NCBI GenBank assembly: GCA_023433505.1
Contig: JAEZCO010000015.1
Span: forward strand, 59,126-123,125
Direction: 5' to 3'
From: Bacillota bacterium
GTDB taxonomy: Bacteria; Bacillota; Clostridia; Acetivibrionales; DTU013
DNA length: 64,000 bases
Shown piece by piece: positions 25,798 to 34,658 of the stretch (its first letter is position 1; every line of letters begins with the position of its first letter). The notes under the pieces were generated by a model that was not told the DNA's origin, made no database searches, and saw only the letters and a list, made by a program, of their open reading frames with translations. Position numbers and translations under genes: made by a program.

Positions 25798-28426
25798 GCG
25801 GGTGGAAAAGAAAATAGAACTGCTTGCCCCTGCCGGTGACGTTGATTCGCTTCGTGCCGCAGTGGAAAACGGAGCCGATGCCGTTTATTTGGGCGGAAAG
25901 CTGTTTAACGCAAGGCAGTCCGCCGGCAATTTCGATTTGCAGGAGATGGAGGAAGCCTTGAAATATGCCCATATCAGAGGTGCAAGCATTTATCTGACTA
26001 TGAATACCCTTATTTCCGACAACGAGATGAAGGCTGCGGTTGAGTTCGCGCACGGCGCTTATCTTGCAGGTATAGACGGAATCATTGTCCAGGATCCGGG
26101 ATTTGCACATTGCATTAATGAAATGATGCCCGACCTTCCTTTGCATGCCAGCACGCAGATGACGGTCCATAACCTCGAAGGCGCCAAAATATTGGAACGT
26201 TCAGGCTTCAAAAGAGTGGTTCTCGCACGGGAATTGAAGCTGGATGAAATAAGAGACATTGCGGCGGGTACTTCTCTGGAAGTGGAAGTATTTATTCACG
26301 GCGCCCTTTGTATTTGCTATTCCGGACAATGCCTCATGAGCAGCATAATCGGCGGAAGAAGCGGAAACAGGGGGAAATGTGCCCAGCCGTGCAGACTTCC
26401 GTATACGCTGTTGGAAAACGGAAAGGAGTCATCGGACAGCAATGCCCGATACCTGCTAAGTCCCAAGGATCTTTGCACCTTGCCCTTCATAAATGAAATC
26501 GCTTCCTCTGGAATCAAGTCCCTTAAAATCGAAGGCAGGATGAAGAGTCCCGAATATGTGGCTACAGTGGTCAGAATATATAGAAAATACCTGGATCAGA
26601 TAACCGCCCTCCCTCCCCGGAATGACACCGTGGAGCATACCCGGCTTCCGGCAGATCCATTCCCGGAAGCGGAGTCTTTGACGCCCAACGCCCAGGATAT
26701 ACACGAACTGACTCAGATTTTCAACCGGGGAGGCTTTACCGGCGGGTACATTGCAGGCAATTCCGGCCGGGAACTGATGTGTTATGAGAAACCGAAAAAT
26801 TGGGGGACATTTCTTGGGGAAGTTTTATCTTATAATCCCCGGGAAGGGACGATTCAGGCCAAGCTTAACGGGAGCCTGGCAATTGGCGACGGCATAGAGG
26901 TGTGGAACGGTGAAAATGAGAATCCCGGCACCATTGTTACTTTGATAAGGAGTAAGGGAAAGACCGTCAAAGAAGCTTCAAAAGCGGATACCGTGGAAAT
27001 AGGAAATATCAAGGGAAAAATAGTTAAGGGCTGCAAGGTTTACAAAACTTCAGATAAAAGGCTTCTGGATACTGCGAGAGAATCCTTCCAGGGCAGGCCG
27101 CGGAAGCGGATCGGATTAAAAGGGGAAGTCTTACTGAAAAGCAAGGCTGTCATGAGTTTGAAAGTGCAGGATGAAGACGGCAACGAGGTAATAGCCGAGG
27201 GAACGGTAATGCCGGAAAAAGCGCTCAACCGGCCCCTGACAAGAGAACGGCTCGCAGACCAGCTTGGCAAGACCGGGGCAACGCCTTTTGAATTCTGTGG
27301 CCTGGCAATCCGGATGGAGGACGGGCTTTCGCTGCCTGTCAGTGAAATTAACGATATCCGGAGAAAAGCCCTGGATGAACTGGAACACAAAAGGATGAAA
27401 AAGTATTCCAGGGATCGGAATAAATCGGTGGAAGAACGCATGTGCGCCTTACTGCCTGCAATTGAAGGAGCGAGGACTGGGAACTCATCCTGTCCTTCAA
27501 AGGCTGACAACACCGGGACACCCCCACGGATTGCATTATACTTTTATGAAGAAGACCGGAAATTAGAGTATGACGGTTTTGGCGCGGACAGGCTTTACAT
27601 CCCCTTCAAGGCTTTGCTCAAGCCTGAGAATGCGGATAGATTTTCTGCCATAAGAGAAGCAGGGACGGAAATATTTCTATGGATTCCTTCGATAATGCGC
27701 GGTAACTATCTCAAACGGATAAAAGAAAAAATAAAGGATGCTGCTTCACTGGGCATTGATGGAATCCTGGCGGGAACCCCGGCCATTTTGGAATTCCGGA
27801 GCGAAAAAAATTCTGATGCCGGCGAGGGTGCATTGGATCTGCCGGAAGACATAAAAAGTCTCAAGTTCATGGGAGACTATTCCTTTAATATTTTTAACAC
27901 CCATTCTGCCCGGATCTATCAGTCAATGGGCTTCGAAGGCATCACGCCTTCCGTTGAACTAAACCTGGGGCAAATACGCGAGCTATCCTGCAATGCCGTT
28001 ATGGATACCGAGTGTATTGTCTATGGACGTCTTCCTCTTATGACCAGTGAATATTGTCCGGTGGGCAGTGTGAAGAGCGGGTGCTCGTCACGGCGGGAAT
28101 GTGGGGGGTGCTGCAGCAAGGGGGAGTTCCGGCTGAAGGACAGGTTGGGAATTGAATTTCCGGTGATTTGTGATACGATGGATTGCAGGAGTACAATATT
28201 GAATTCCAATGTGCTGTTTGTTCCCGAAGCACTTGGAAAATTGGCTGATTCGGGCGTTTCTTCGCTGCGTCTGTGCATCTGGGATGAAAGCGGCGAAAGG
28301 ATAAAAGAATTGGTGAGCCTTCATAAAGAACTGGCTAGAGGTGTCGATCCAAAGGCGTATGCGCCTCTGATCGATCAAATAAAATCGGAGGGCTTCACAA
28401 AAGGTCATTTTTACAAAGGCGTTTAA
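25790..28426 (+). CDS. Peptidase U32 family protein (RlhA/YrrO-like), with DUF3656 region
   Basis: 878 residues from the ATG at 25790 (AGGAGG at 25781). The N-terminal U32 domain reads LLAPAGDVDSLRAAVENGAD, LPLHASTQMTVHN and EVEVFIHGALCICYSGQCLM followed by a Cys cluster (GNRGKCAQPCRLPY) typical of U32 enzymes that hydroxylate RNA or tRNA rather than cleave protein. The middle part fits DUF3656. The C-terminal part has another Cys group (CSSRRECGGCC). By analogy with RlhA, 23S rRNA hydroxylation is possible, but substrate is inference. It overlaps the AlkP-type gene and is followed by dut. Confidence 0.85.
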   Translation: MNKRVEKKIELLAPAGDVDSLRAAVENGADAVYLGGKLFNARQSAGNFDLQEMEEALKYAHIRGASIYLTMNTLISDNEMKAAVEFAHGAYLAGIDGIIVQDPGFAHCINEMMPDLPLHASTQMTVHNLEGAKILERSGFKRVVLARELKLDEIRDIAAGTSLEVEVFIHGALCICYSGQCLMSSIIGGRSGNRGKCAQPCRLPYTLLENGKESSDSNARYLLSPKDLCTLPFINEIASSGIKSLKIEGRMKSPEYVATVVRIYRKYLDQITALPPRNDTVEHTRLPADPFPEAESLTPNAQDIHELTQIFNRGGFTGGYIAGNSGRELMCYEKPKNWGTFLGEVLSYNPREGTIQAKLNGSLAIGDGIEVWNGENENPGTIVTLIRSKGKTVKEASKADTVEIGNIKGKIVKGCKVYKTSDKRLLDTARESFQGRPRKRIGLKGEVLLKSKAVMSLKVQDEDGNEVIAEGTVMPEKALNRPLTRERLADQLGKTGATPFEFCGLAIRMEDGLSLPVSEINDIRRKALDELEHKRMKKYSRDRNKSVEERMCALLPAIEGARTGNSSCPSKADNTGTPPRIALYFYEEDRKLEYDGFGADRLYIPFKALLKPENADRFSAIREAGTEIFLWIPSIMRGNYLKRIKEKIKDAASLGIDGILAGTPAILEFRSEKNSDAGEGALDLPEDIKSLKFMGDYSFNIFNTHSARIYQSMGFEGITPSVELNLGQIRELSCNAVMDTECIVYGRLPLMTSEYCPVGSVKSGCSSRRECGGCCSKGEFRLKDRLGIEFPVICDTMDCRSTILNSNVLFVPEALGKLADSGVSSLRLCIWDESGERIKELVSLHKELARGVDPKAYAPLIDQIKSEGFTKGHFYKGV

Positions 28427-28452
28427 AATACTCACCCTGGAGGAGAGAGATC

Positions 28453-28950
28453 GTGGAGATAGAAGTATACATAGAAATATGCAGGGAGGATGCGGTCCCG
28501 CCCTCTTATGCAAAGCCCGGCGACGCCGGGATGGATGTTTGTGCGGCGGAAGAAATGCTGATAAATCCGGGGGAAACGGTAATTGTCCCAACCGGATTGA
28601 AGCTGGCTATACCGGAAGGCTATGAGATACAGGTACGCCCAAGGAGCGGCATTTCCTATAAAACTCCCCTGAGGCTTTCAAATTCGCCCGGAACAATCGA
28701 CAGTGGTTACAGGGACGAGCTTGGGATCCTCATCACAAATACCTCCGGCAAAAATGCCGGGGCCGGAAGTGAAATCCTTGATATTGGCAGCAAAGGCAAC
28801 AAAAGCGGGGTTTATAAGATTCATAAGGGCGACCGTATTGCGCAGATCGTACTGCAGGAAGTACCCCGGATGAAGCTTACGGTTGTAAAATCCGTCGCAG
28901 CCCTTGGAAACGACAGAGGCGGAGGTTTCGGCTCAACCGGCGTCAGGTGA
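28453..28950 (+). CDS. dut: dUTP diphosphatase
   Basis: 165 residues of the trimeric dUTPase fold, hydrolysing dUTP to dUMP and PPi. All five motifs are readable: AGMDVCAAEE (1), RSGISYK (2), GTIDSGYRDELG with the catalytic Asp (3), GDRIAQIVL (4) and RGGGFGSTG (5). Between motifs 3 and 4 there is an insert of about 15 residues (AGAGSEILDIGSKGNKSG) relative to E. coli Dut. GTG start after GGAGGAGAG. Probably in one transcript with the U32 gene 26 bp upstream. Confidence 0.95.
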   Translation: MEIEVYIEICREDAVPPSYAKPGDAGMDVCAAEEMLINPGETVIVPTGLKLAIPEGYEIQVRPRSGISYKTPLRLSNSPGTIDSGYRDELGILITNTSGKNAGAGSEILDIGSKGNKSGVYKIHKGDRIAQIVLQEVPRMKLTVVKSVAALGNDRGGGFGSTGVR

Positions 28951-28955
28951 ATAAA

Positions 28956-28985
28956 ACGGGAAGTTATATTTGCACCCGGTACTTA
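28956..28985. repeat. Solo arm of family A repeat
   Basis: ACGGGAAGTTATATTTGCAC then CCGGTACTTA matches one terminal arm of the MITE-like family with no partner arm nearby. It lies between the convergent dut and response-regulator genes. Confidence 0.45.
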
Positions 28986-28998
28986 GCGGTAGTGATAA

Positions 28999-29928
28999 CT
29001 ATAGCCATTTGCGGAATTGATTATAGCTGTTGTTGGAGTATTTTCTGACATTGGGGGTGATGGCTACGATTTTCTCCAGCATTTCCTTGTCGGAAACCTT
29101 TTTAAAGGCATTTTCCATCAGCTTTTGAAAATCTTCGCCTTCTTTGGGAAAGGTTACATGCACAGGATAGATATAATCGCTGAGGTCTGCGTTGATCTTT
29201 ATCAGTTCGAGGAAGATCCCCGACTTGATTTTTTCACAAACCAGCTTTGCTCCGCTTTCCCCCGTACAGGGAAGCACGATGATGATATCCCTGGATTTGC
29301 TCATAACGATGGTGTCTGTCACACGCAGAGTGTTGCGTGCCGTCTGGGCTGCAATGGAGAATATTCTTTCCTTGTTGTTAATTTCCGCGTGGGTGATGCC
29401 ATCCTTTTCTTCCTTTAGACTGAGTGTAGTGATCAGGATGAAGGACAAGGGACTTTGCATTCTTCGGGAGTATTTTATTTCCCGGAGGATGTATTCATCA
29501 AAGGTCATGATGATGTTGCCTATACCGCCGGTATCATAATGAAAGCTGTCCTTAAGCCTTACAAAGCTGCGGATGGAGCTTTCCAGCCTTTTGACCTGGA
29601 AGGGCTTGATGATGTAATCGTTTACTGCATATTGAAGTGCGGTTGTTTTATACTCCAGTTGGTCGGATCTGGTGACAACGATGAGGGGTACATTGACGGT
29701 GTATAAACTGCTCCGGATACTTTTCAGTATATCGAAGCCTTCCTGTTCCGAAGGGAAGGCCAGATCCATGAGAATAAGCCTGAGATTCTTCAAATCCAGA
29801 TTAAGCAGCTTGAATTGCGTAGAACTGGACACCTCGATTACATCAAAGGTGCCGATCTTTTCAAGAATATGCTTTATTTTCTGCCTCTCATAGGAGGAAT
29901 AATCCAATATTACTATTGTGCCATCCAT
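28999..29928 (-). CDS. Response regulator with degenerate GGDEF-like output domain
   Basis: 309 residues. The N-terminal receiver domain has Asp9, a phosphoacceptor Asp55 in LILMDLAFP, a Thr in VVTRSD and Lys in YIIKPF. The C-terminal half follows the fold of GGDEF domains (TLRVTDTIVMSKSRDIIIVL then PCTGESGAKLVCEKIK) but the GG(D/E)EF signature is replaced by a KSRD-type sequence, so it should not make c-di-GMP. It stands alone with no kinase next to it; the nearest histidine kinase is 7 kb away on the same strand. ATG start preceded by GGAG. Confidence 0.82.
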   Translation of the reverse strand: MDGTIVILDYSSYERQKIKHILEKIGTFDVIEVSSSTQFKLLNLDLKNLRLILMDLAFPSEQEGFDILKSIRSSLYTVNVPLIVVTRSDQLEYKTTALQYAVNDYIIKPFQVKRLESSIRSFVRLKDSFHYDTGGIGNIIMTFDEYILREIKYSRRMQSPLSFILITTLSLKEEKDGITHAEINNKERIFSIAAQTARNTLRVTDTIVMSKSRDIIIVLPCTGESGAKLVCEKIKSGIFLELIKINADLSDYIYPVHVTFPKEGEDFQKLMENAFKKVSDKEMLEKIVAITPNVRKYSNNSYNQFRKWL

Positions 29929-30061
29929 GGCATCTCCATTTGAAACAAGTTAATATATACTATTTCGGCAGAAGTGGTTCTGGGCTTAATAAGATAATTA
30001 TCAAAATCTTTACAAATTTTAGCTGTCCTGAGGCTTTTTTTATTTTATAAATGCAGGGGCC

Positions 30062-30092
30062 TTGAAAATAGGAACACTTCTTGTGATATAAT
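30062..30092 (+). promoter_or_regulatory. Promoter of the phosphofructokinase gene
   Basis: An extended -10, TGATATAAT ending at 30092, with TTGAAA at 30062-30067 (19-bp spacer, long), about 30 bp before the ATG. Confidence 0.55.
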
Positions 30093-30123
30093 TATTGTAA
30101 AAATATAGATGAGGTAAGCCCTA

Positions 30124-31410
30124 ATGAAGAAAAATGCATTGGTAGCACAATCCGGCGGGCCGTCGCCCGTAATAAATTCATCGCTGCAGGGAGTCGTGGA
30201 GGCATGCTTCGCATACTCCGACCATATCGGCAAGGTATTTGCCAGCTGGCACGGGATTGAAGGGGTGCTGCTGGAAGAACTGGTGGATATGAATGCCCAG
30301 CCCATGGAAGAAATAAAGCTTCTCAGGCATACTCCGGCGGCAGGTTCTATCGGGACCTGCAGGTATAAGCTCAAGGAAGAGCAGTCTGAAGACTTCGACC
30401 GGATCATTGACATTATTGCTGCACATAATATCGGATATTTCTTTTATATCGGCGGCAATGATTCCATGGATACCGCGAGCAAGGTATCAAAGCTGGCCTC
30501 TGATAGAGGGATTGAGTTGGTTGTCGCCGGAGTGCCGAAGACGATAGACAATGATATAGGCGATGAGGAATTCACCATCATCGATCATACCCCCGGCTAT
30601 GGAAGTGCGGCACGGTATTGGGCATATCTGATGCAGAATGTCAATGAAGAAAACCGTGGAATGTGCGTATCGGAATCCGTGTCCGTTTTTCAGGCCATGG
30701 GGCGCAAATCAGGGTATATCACTGCAGCAGCAAGGCTTGGCGATCCTCATAGAGAAATGCCTTTACAGTTGTATATGGCTGAGTCGGGACATAATCTTGA
30801 AACCCTTGCCGAAAGCGTAAACAGAGAGCTGATAAGATCAGGACGCTGTATCGTGGTGGTCAATGAAGGCTTTGATGTCGGCAGCCTCGGCGAGGCCCGG
30901 GATGGCTTCGGACATGTGGAATATGGCGCCAGCGAGACCACTGTAGAGCAAGTTGTGACCAATTATCTCAACAAGGTGGGCCTGAAGGCCAGAGGACAGA
31001 CTACCGGACAGGTACCCGGAGTCCTTCAGCGTTCTGTCTCCATTCACGCTTCGAAGGTGGATCTGGAGGAAGCCTATGAAGTAGGGAAGAAAGCGGTAGA
31101 AATAGCCATGAAGGACGGGACAGGCTGGATGGCTACGACCTTGCGGGCCCCGGGTGCTGTCTACAGGGCAGTATTTGACAAGGTTGCGCTGGAAACCGTG
31201 GCAAATTCCGTCAGGTTTATTCCGAAAGCCTGGATAACAAAAGACGGCCTTGATGTTACCGATGATTTCATCCGGTATGCAATGCCGCTGATAGGAGACG
31301 GATGGCCGGACATAAAAATAGAAAACGGCCTGCAGCGCTTCGCCAGACTCACTATAAGGTTTGTTGATAAAAAGCTGAAGGAGTATATCCCCCAGAGACT
31401 TAGAGGATAA
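30124..31410 (+). CDS. pfp: PPi-type phosphofructokinase
   Basis: 428 residues. Phosphorylates fructose 6-phosphate. The nucleotide-loop GGPSPVIN, GGNDSMDTASK (residues 110-120) and VPKTIDNDIG (137-146) are visible. In ATP-dependent PFKs the equivalent positions read GGDGS and PGTIDND; Asp113 and Lys139 here are the residues associated with pyrophosphate use. Hence PPi-dependent, reversible activity is likely, though this clade is often labelled simply 6-phosphofructokinase. Monocistronic, with its own promoter and GAGG upstream. Confidence 0.88.
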   Translation: MKKNALVAQSGGPSPVINSSLQGVVEACFAYSDHIGKVFASWHGIEGVLLEELVDMNAQPMEEIKLLRHTPAAGSIGTCRYKLKEEQSEDFDRIIDIIAAHNIGYFFYIGGNDSMDTASKVSKLASDRGIELVVAGVPKTIDNDIGDEEFTIIDHTPGYGSAARYWAYLMQNVNEENRGMCVSESVSVFQAMGRKSGYITAAARLGDPHREMPLQLYMAESGHNLETLAESVNRELIRSGRCIVVVNEGFDVGSLGEARDGFGHVEYGASETTVEQVVTNYLNKVGLKARGQTTGQVPGVLQRSVSIHASKVDLEEAYEVGKKAVEIAMKDGTGWMATTLRAPGAVYRAVFDKVALETVANSVRFIPKAWITKDGLDVTDDFIRYAMPLIGDGWPDIKIENGLQRFARLTIRFVDKKLKEYIPQRLRG

Positions 31411-31529
31411 TCGGACTTTATTCCATAGGAGCGGCGGCTTACAGGCTGCCGCTTGTTTTATGAAGTTTTACTCTATGATCAGGAAGCACCCAGTGCGCAT
31501 ATATTGTTTGTATAGGGAGAGGATGCGGA

Positions 31530-32555
31530 TTGGACTGCAAACCTGCGGATATGAACAAAACCTGCCTTGTAACCGGCGCAGCAGGCTTTATCGGATACTT
31601 CCTGTCGAAAAGGCTTTTGGAACAAGGCTGCCGGGTGATTGGCATTGACAATATAAACGATTATTATGATGTTGGCCTTAAATATTCCCGTTTGGAACTG
31701 CTCAAACCTTTTAGCCGTTTTACATTTATCAAAGGTGACATTTCCGGCAAAGATTGGATAATGAAGGCTTTTGAAGAATACAAACCTGATATTGCAGTAA
31801 ATCTCGCTGCTCAGGCCGGTGTCCGTTATTCCGTTGAGAACCCTGAGGCTTATATTCAAAGCAACATCGTCGGTTTTTTCAACATTCTTGAGGCATGCAG
31901 GCGTTATCCTGTGGAACACCTGGTGTATGCATCCTCCAGTTCTGTCTATGGAGCAAACAAAAAAGTGCCTTTCGCGGAATCAGATTTTGTAGATCATCCG
32001 GTTTCGCTTTATGCTGCTACGAAGAAATCCAATGAATTAATGGCATATACATACAGCCACCTCTATAAGATTCCTGCGACGGGGTTAAGGTTTTTTACAG
32101 TCTATGGCCCTCTGGGCCGGCCCGATATGGCATATTTTTCATTTACACGGAAATACTTTGAAGGGAAGCCCATAAGGCTCTTTAACGGCGGAGATTTTGA
32201 AAATGACCTGTACCGGGACTTTACGTACATTGACGACATCGTGGAAGGCATTTTCAGGCTCCTTGGCATGCCCCCTGCAGGTGCTGCTCCTCACCGGGTT
32301 TTCAATATAGGAAACAATCATCCCGAGAAGCTGACGACATTTGTCGAAACACTTGAAAAATGCTTGAGCAGGGCGGCCGGGAAAAAAATTGTTTTTACTA
32401 AAATATATGAGCCTTTACAGCCAGGAGATGTAGCCGCTACCTATGCATCAACGGAGCTGCTGCAGGAAACCGTGGGGTTCAAGCCGGAGACTTCCTTGGA
32501 GGAAGGCTTGCAGAAATTTGCCGATTGGTATTGCGAATACTATAAAATAGACTAA
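31530..32555 (+). CDS. NAD-dependent epimerase, UDP-glucuronate 4-epimerase-like
   Basis: 341 residues of the extended SDR type. TGAAGFIGYFLSKRLLEQG is the NAD-binding Rossmann motif, YAATKKSNE the catalytic Tyr-x3-Lys, and SSSSVYGANKKVPF and RDFTYIDDIVEGI are typical of the UDP-glucuronate/UDP-galacturonate epimerase group. The likely product is a sugar nucleotide for cell-surface glycans. The ugd gene at 46.8-48.1 kb could supply the substrate; that link is inference. TTG start at 31530 after GGGAGAGG; an internal ATG (31551) is an alternative. Confidence 0.85.
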   Translation: MDCKPADMNKTCLVTGAAGFIGYFLSKRLLEQGCRVIGIDNINDYYDVGLKYSRLELLKPFSRFTFIKGDISGKDWIMKAFEEYKPDIAVNLAAQAGVRYSVENPEAYIQSNIVGFFNILEACRRYPVEHLVYASSSSVYGANKKVPFAESDFVDHPVSLYAATKKSNELMAYTYSHLYKIPATGLRFFTVYGPLGRPDMAYFSFTRKYFEGKPIRLFNGGDFENDLYRDFTYIDDIVEGIFRLLGMPPAGAAPHRVFNIGNNHPEKLTTFVETLEKCLSRAAGKKIVFTKIYEPLQPGDVAATYASTELLQETVGFKPETSLEEGLQKFADWYCEYYKID

Positions 32556-32638
32556 AGCATTGTGCGGAATATATCCATCCATTATAATGGACAGTATGGC
32601 CGGAATATTCCAGGCCTTTAAAGGACAGGTGATTTGTT

Positions 32639-34441
32639 ATAGAAATTAACGGTAACATAGAGTCGTTAAAGCGCTCTACCATCGAGGAACTGGAAGCCTT
32701 ATACCAACTGGAAATCGAAAAGGACGACCTGATACCCTGGTTTCTTGCGGAAAGGCTTGCGGAGCTGACTGGGAAAATCAACAGGGAAATCGCGGTTTAT
32801 ATCAATCGGAAAGGCAGCATTACGGATATAAGCATCGGTGACAGCGGAACAGTGACTTTGTCGGAGGTTGAAGGCCGCAGAGGAAAAGCAAGGCTTTCGG
32901 GCGTACGGTGTATCCATACGCATCCCAATGGAGAGGGGAGACTTTCCCCGGTAGATATCAATTCGTTGTTAAGCTTGAATCTGGATGCCATGATAGCCCT
33001 TGGCGTCAGGAACGGCGCGGTGGAGGAGGCCTATGTCGGACTGCCGACGGAGCAAGGGGATGGCCGGCGTGATGGAACAGACATCTACGGGCCTTTTGAA
33101 CATAACGATCCTCGTGTAAACTATCTTTTTGATCTGATATACCAAAGGGACGGGTTGATCCAGGTAACTTCCGGGACAGGGAGAGACGACAGGGAAAAGG
33201 CCCTGCTGGTAGGCCTTGAAACAAACACCGGCAGATTAATAAACGGAAAGAGTGAAGGGACGCGTTCTCTGGAGGAATTGGAGGAGCTTTCAACAACAGC
33301 GGGATTGGATGTTCTGGAAAGGGTGCTGCAGAAGAGAGCGGTAAAGGATGCCGCCTTCTATATCGGCCGCGGTAAAATAGAACAGCTCGGTCTCATGCTC
33401 CAGGCAGCCAACGCCGGTGTCCTGGTTTTCGACGATGAGCTTTCCGGAGCACAAATCAGGAACATTGAAGGCATGACAGGGGCCAAGGTCGTCGACAGGA
33501 CCGCTTTAATCCTGGACATCTTTGCCCAGCGGGCCAGATCCAGCGAAGGGAAGCTGCAGGTTGAGCTTGCACAGCTGAAATACCGGCTGCCCCGCCTGAT
33601 GGGTATGGGGGGCCAGCTTTCAAGACTGGGAGGCGGCATTGGCACCAGAGGTCCCGGCGAAAAAAAGCTGGAAACCGACCGGAGACATATACGGAAAAGG
33701 ATAAGCTCCCTTACCGGTGAACTGAAAACCATCGAAAAAAGAAGAAATCTTATCCGTCAGGGAAGAAAGCAGAACGACATACCGGTCATCGCCTTGGTAG
33801 GCTATACGAATTCAGGAAAATCCACCTTGATGAATACCCTTTGCAAAACCGATGTCCTTGCGGAAGACAAGCTTTTTGCCACCCTGGATCCGGCCACAAG
33901 AAAGCTGATGCTTCCTGACGGCAGGCTCGCGCTTCTTGTAGATACCGTAGGTTTTATAAGGAAGCTTCCCCATGATCTCATAGAAGCCTTCAAATCAACG
34001 TTGGAAGAGTTAGTGTTCGCGGACATGCTGCTGCACGTTGTGGATGCTTCGGATGAAGAGGTGGAGGAACAGATCCCTGTGGCCGAAGCCCTATTGAGTA
34101 ATCTTGGCGCATTAGACAAGCCCACTGTCCTGGTGCTCAACAAAATGGACCTTGTCCAGGAAAAGCAGCGTTTGCCCGTATCAGCCCCGGGCATAGCCTC
34201 CGTTGAGATTTCGGCGGCTCATGGGGGCGGGATTAATGAGCTCCTGGAAATAATCATGAAAACCATTCCCTCCGATGAAGCGGAGTACGAAATCCATGCG
34301 CCCTTCAGTGCGGGATGGGTGGTTTCCTATGTCCACGAGAACGGAAAGCTGCTTGGAGAGGAATATACTGGAGAGGGCACTAAAATAAGGATGAGAATGA
34401 AAAGGGCAAGGGCAGAAAAGATACGAGAATATATCCTTTAG
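32639..34441 (+). CDS. hflX: Ribosome-associated GTPase HflX with N-terminal JAMM-like domain; ATA start proposed
   Basis: From GTG 32852 the frame encodes a 529-residue HflX. The same frame is open upstream to a TGA at 32630-32632, and the extra 71 codons look protein-like (IEINGNIESLKRSTIEELEA). No ATG, GTG or TTG lies in them; an ATA at 32639 sits 5 nt after GGTGAT, a good Shine-Dalgarno match, giving 600 residues. Glu50 (INREIAVYIN), His93-x-His95 (IHTHPNGEG), Ser103 and Asp106 make a JAMM/JAB-like motif. The rest is HflX: the Gly-rich LGGGIGTRGPGEKKLE, G1 GYTNSGKST, G3 DTVGFIRKLPHDL and G4 NKMD. HflX splits stalled or stressed 70S ribosomes. The start is inference. Confidence 0.85.
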   Translation: MEINGNIESLKRSTIEELEALYQLEIEKDDLIPWFLAERLAELTGKINREIAVYINRKGSITDISIGDSGTVTLSEVEGRRGKARLSGVRCIHTHPNGEGRLSPVDINSLLSLNLDAMIALGVRNGAVEEAYVGLPTEQGDGRRDGTDIYGPFEHNDPRVNYLFDLIYQRDGLIQVTSGTGRDDREKALLVGLETNTGRLINGKSEGTRSLEELEELSTTAGLDVLERVLQKRAVKDAAFYIGRGKIEQLGLMLQAANAGVLVFDDELSGAQIRNIEGMTGAKVVDRTALILDIFAQRARSSEGKLQVELAQLKYRLPRLMGMGGQLSRLGGGIGTRGPGEKKLETDRRHIRKRISSLTGELKTIEKRRNLIRQGRKQNDIPVIALVGYTNSGKSTLMNTLCKTDVLAEDKLFATLDPATRKLMLPDGRLALLVDTVGFIRKLPHDLIEAFKSTLEELVFADMLLHVVDASDEEVEEQIPVAEALLSNLGALDKPTVLVLNKMDLVQEKQRLPVSAPGIASVEISAAHGGGINELLEIIMKTIPSDEAEYEIHAPFSAGWVVSYVHENGKLLGEEYTGEGTKIRMRMKRARAEKIREYIL

Positions 34442-34496
34442 CTCCAAGTTTTAAAGATAAACGGACAGGAAATAATTTTCCGCACTTTAATGCATG

Positions 34497-34525
34497 TTGA
34501 ATAAAATCTGGAATTAGGATATCAT
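34497..34525 (+). promoter_or_regulatory. Possible promoter of the Nudix gene
   Basis: TTGAAT (34497-34502), 17-bp spacer, TATCAT (34520-34525). About 130 nt of leader follows before the ATG; no known riboswitch was recognised in it. Confidence 0.4.
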
Positions 34526-34658
34526 AATAGTAAGGTGCAGGGACGCACTGGAAAATTCATCACAGGGGTGTTCCTTGACCGGTAATGAATAAAATATCGG
34601 GATTGCCTGTCTGCATTGATGGTGCCTGGTAATCCAAACGAAAGGAAGGGACCTTATT

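Noticed and set aside
29017..29893. Plus-strand frames overlapping the response regulator
   Set aside because: They are shadows of the minus-strand gene: no ribosome sites and no motif, while the minus frame has a full receiver domain.
34497..34658. Long leader of the Nudix gene as a riboswitch
   Set aside because: Scanned for GEMM, SAM, lysine and similar signatures; no conserved core was found.
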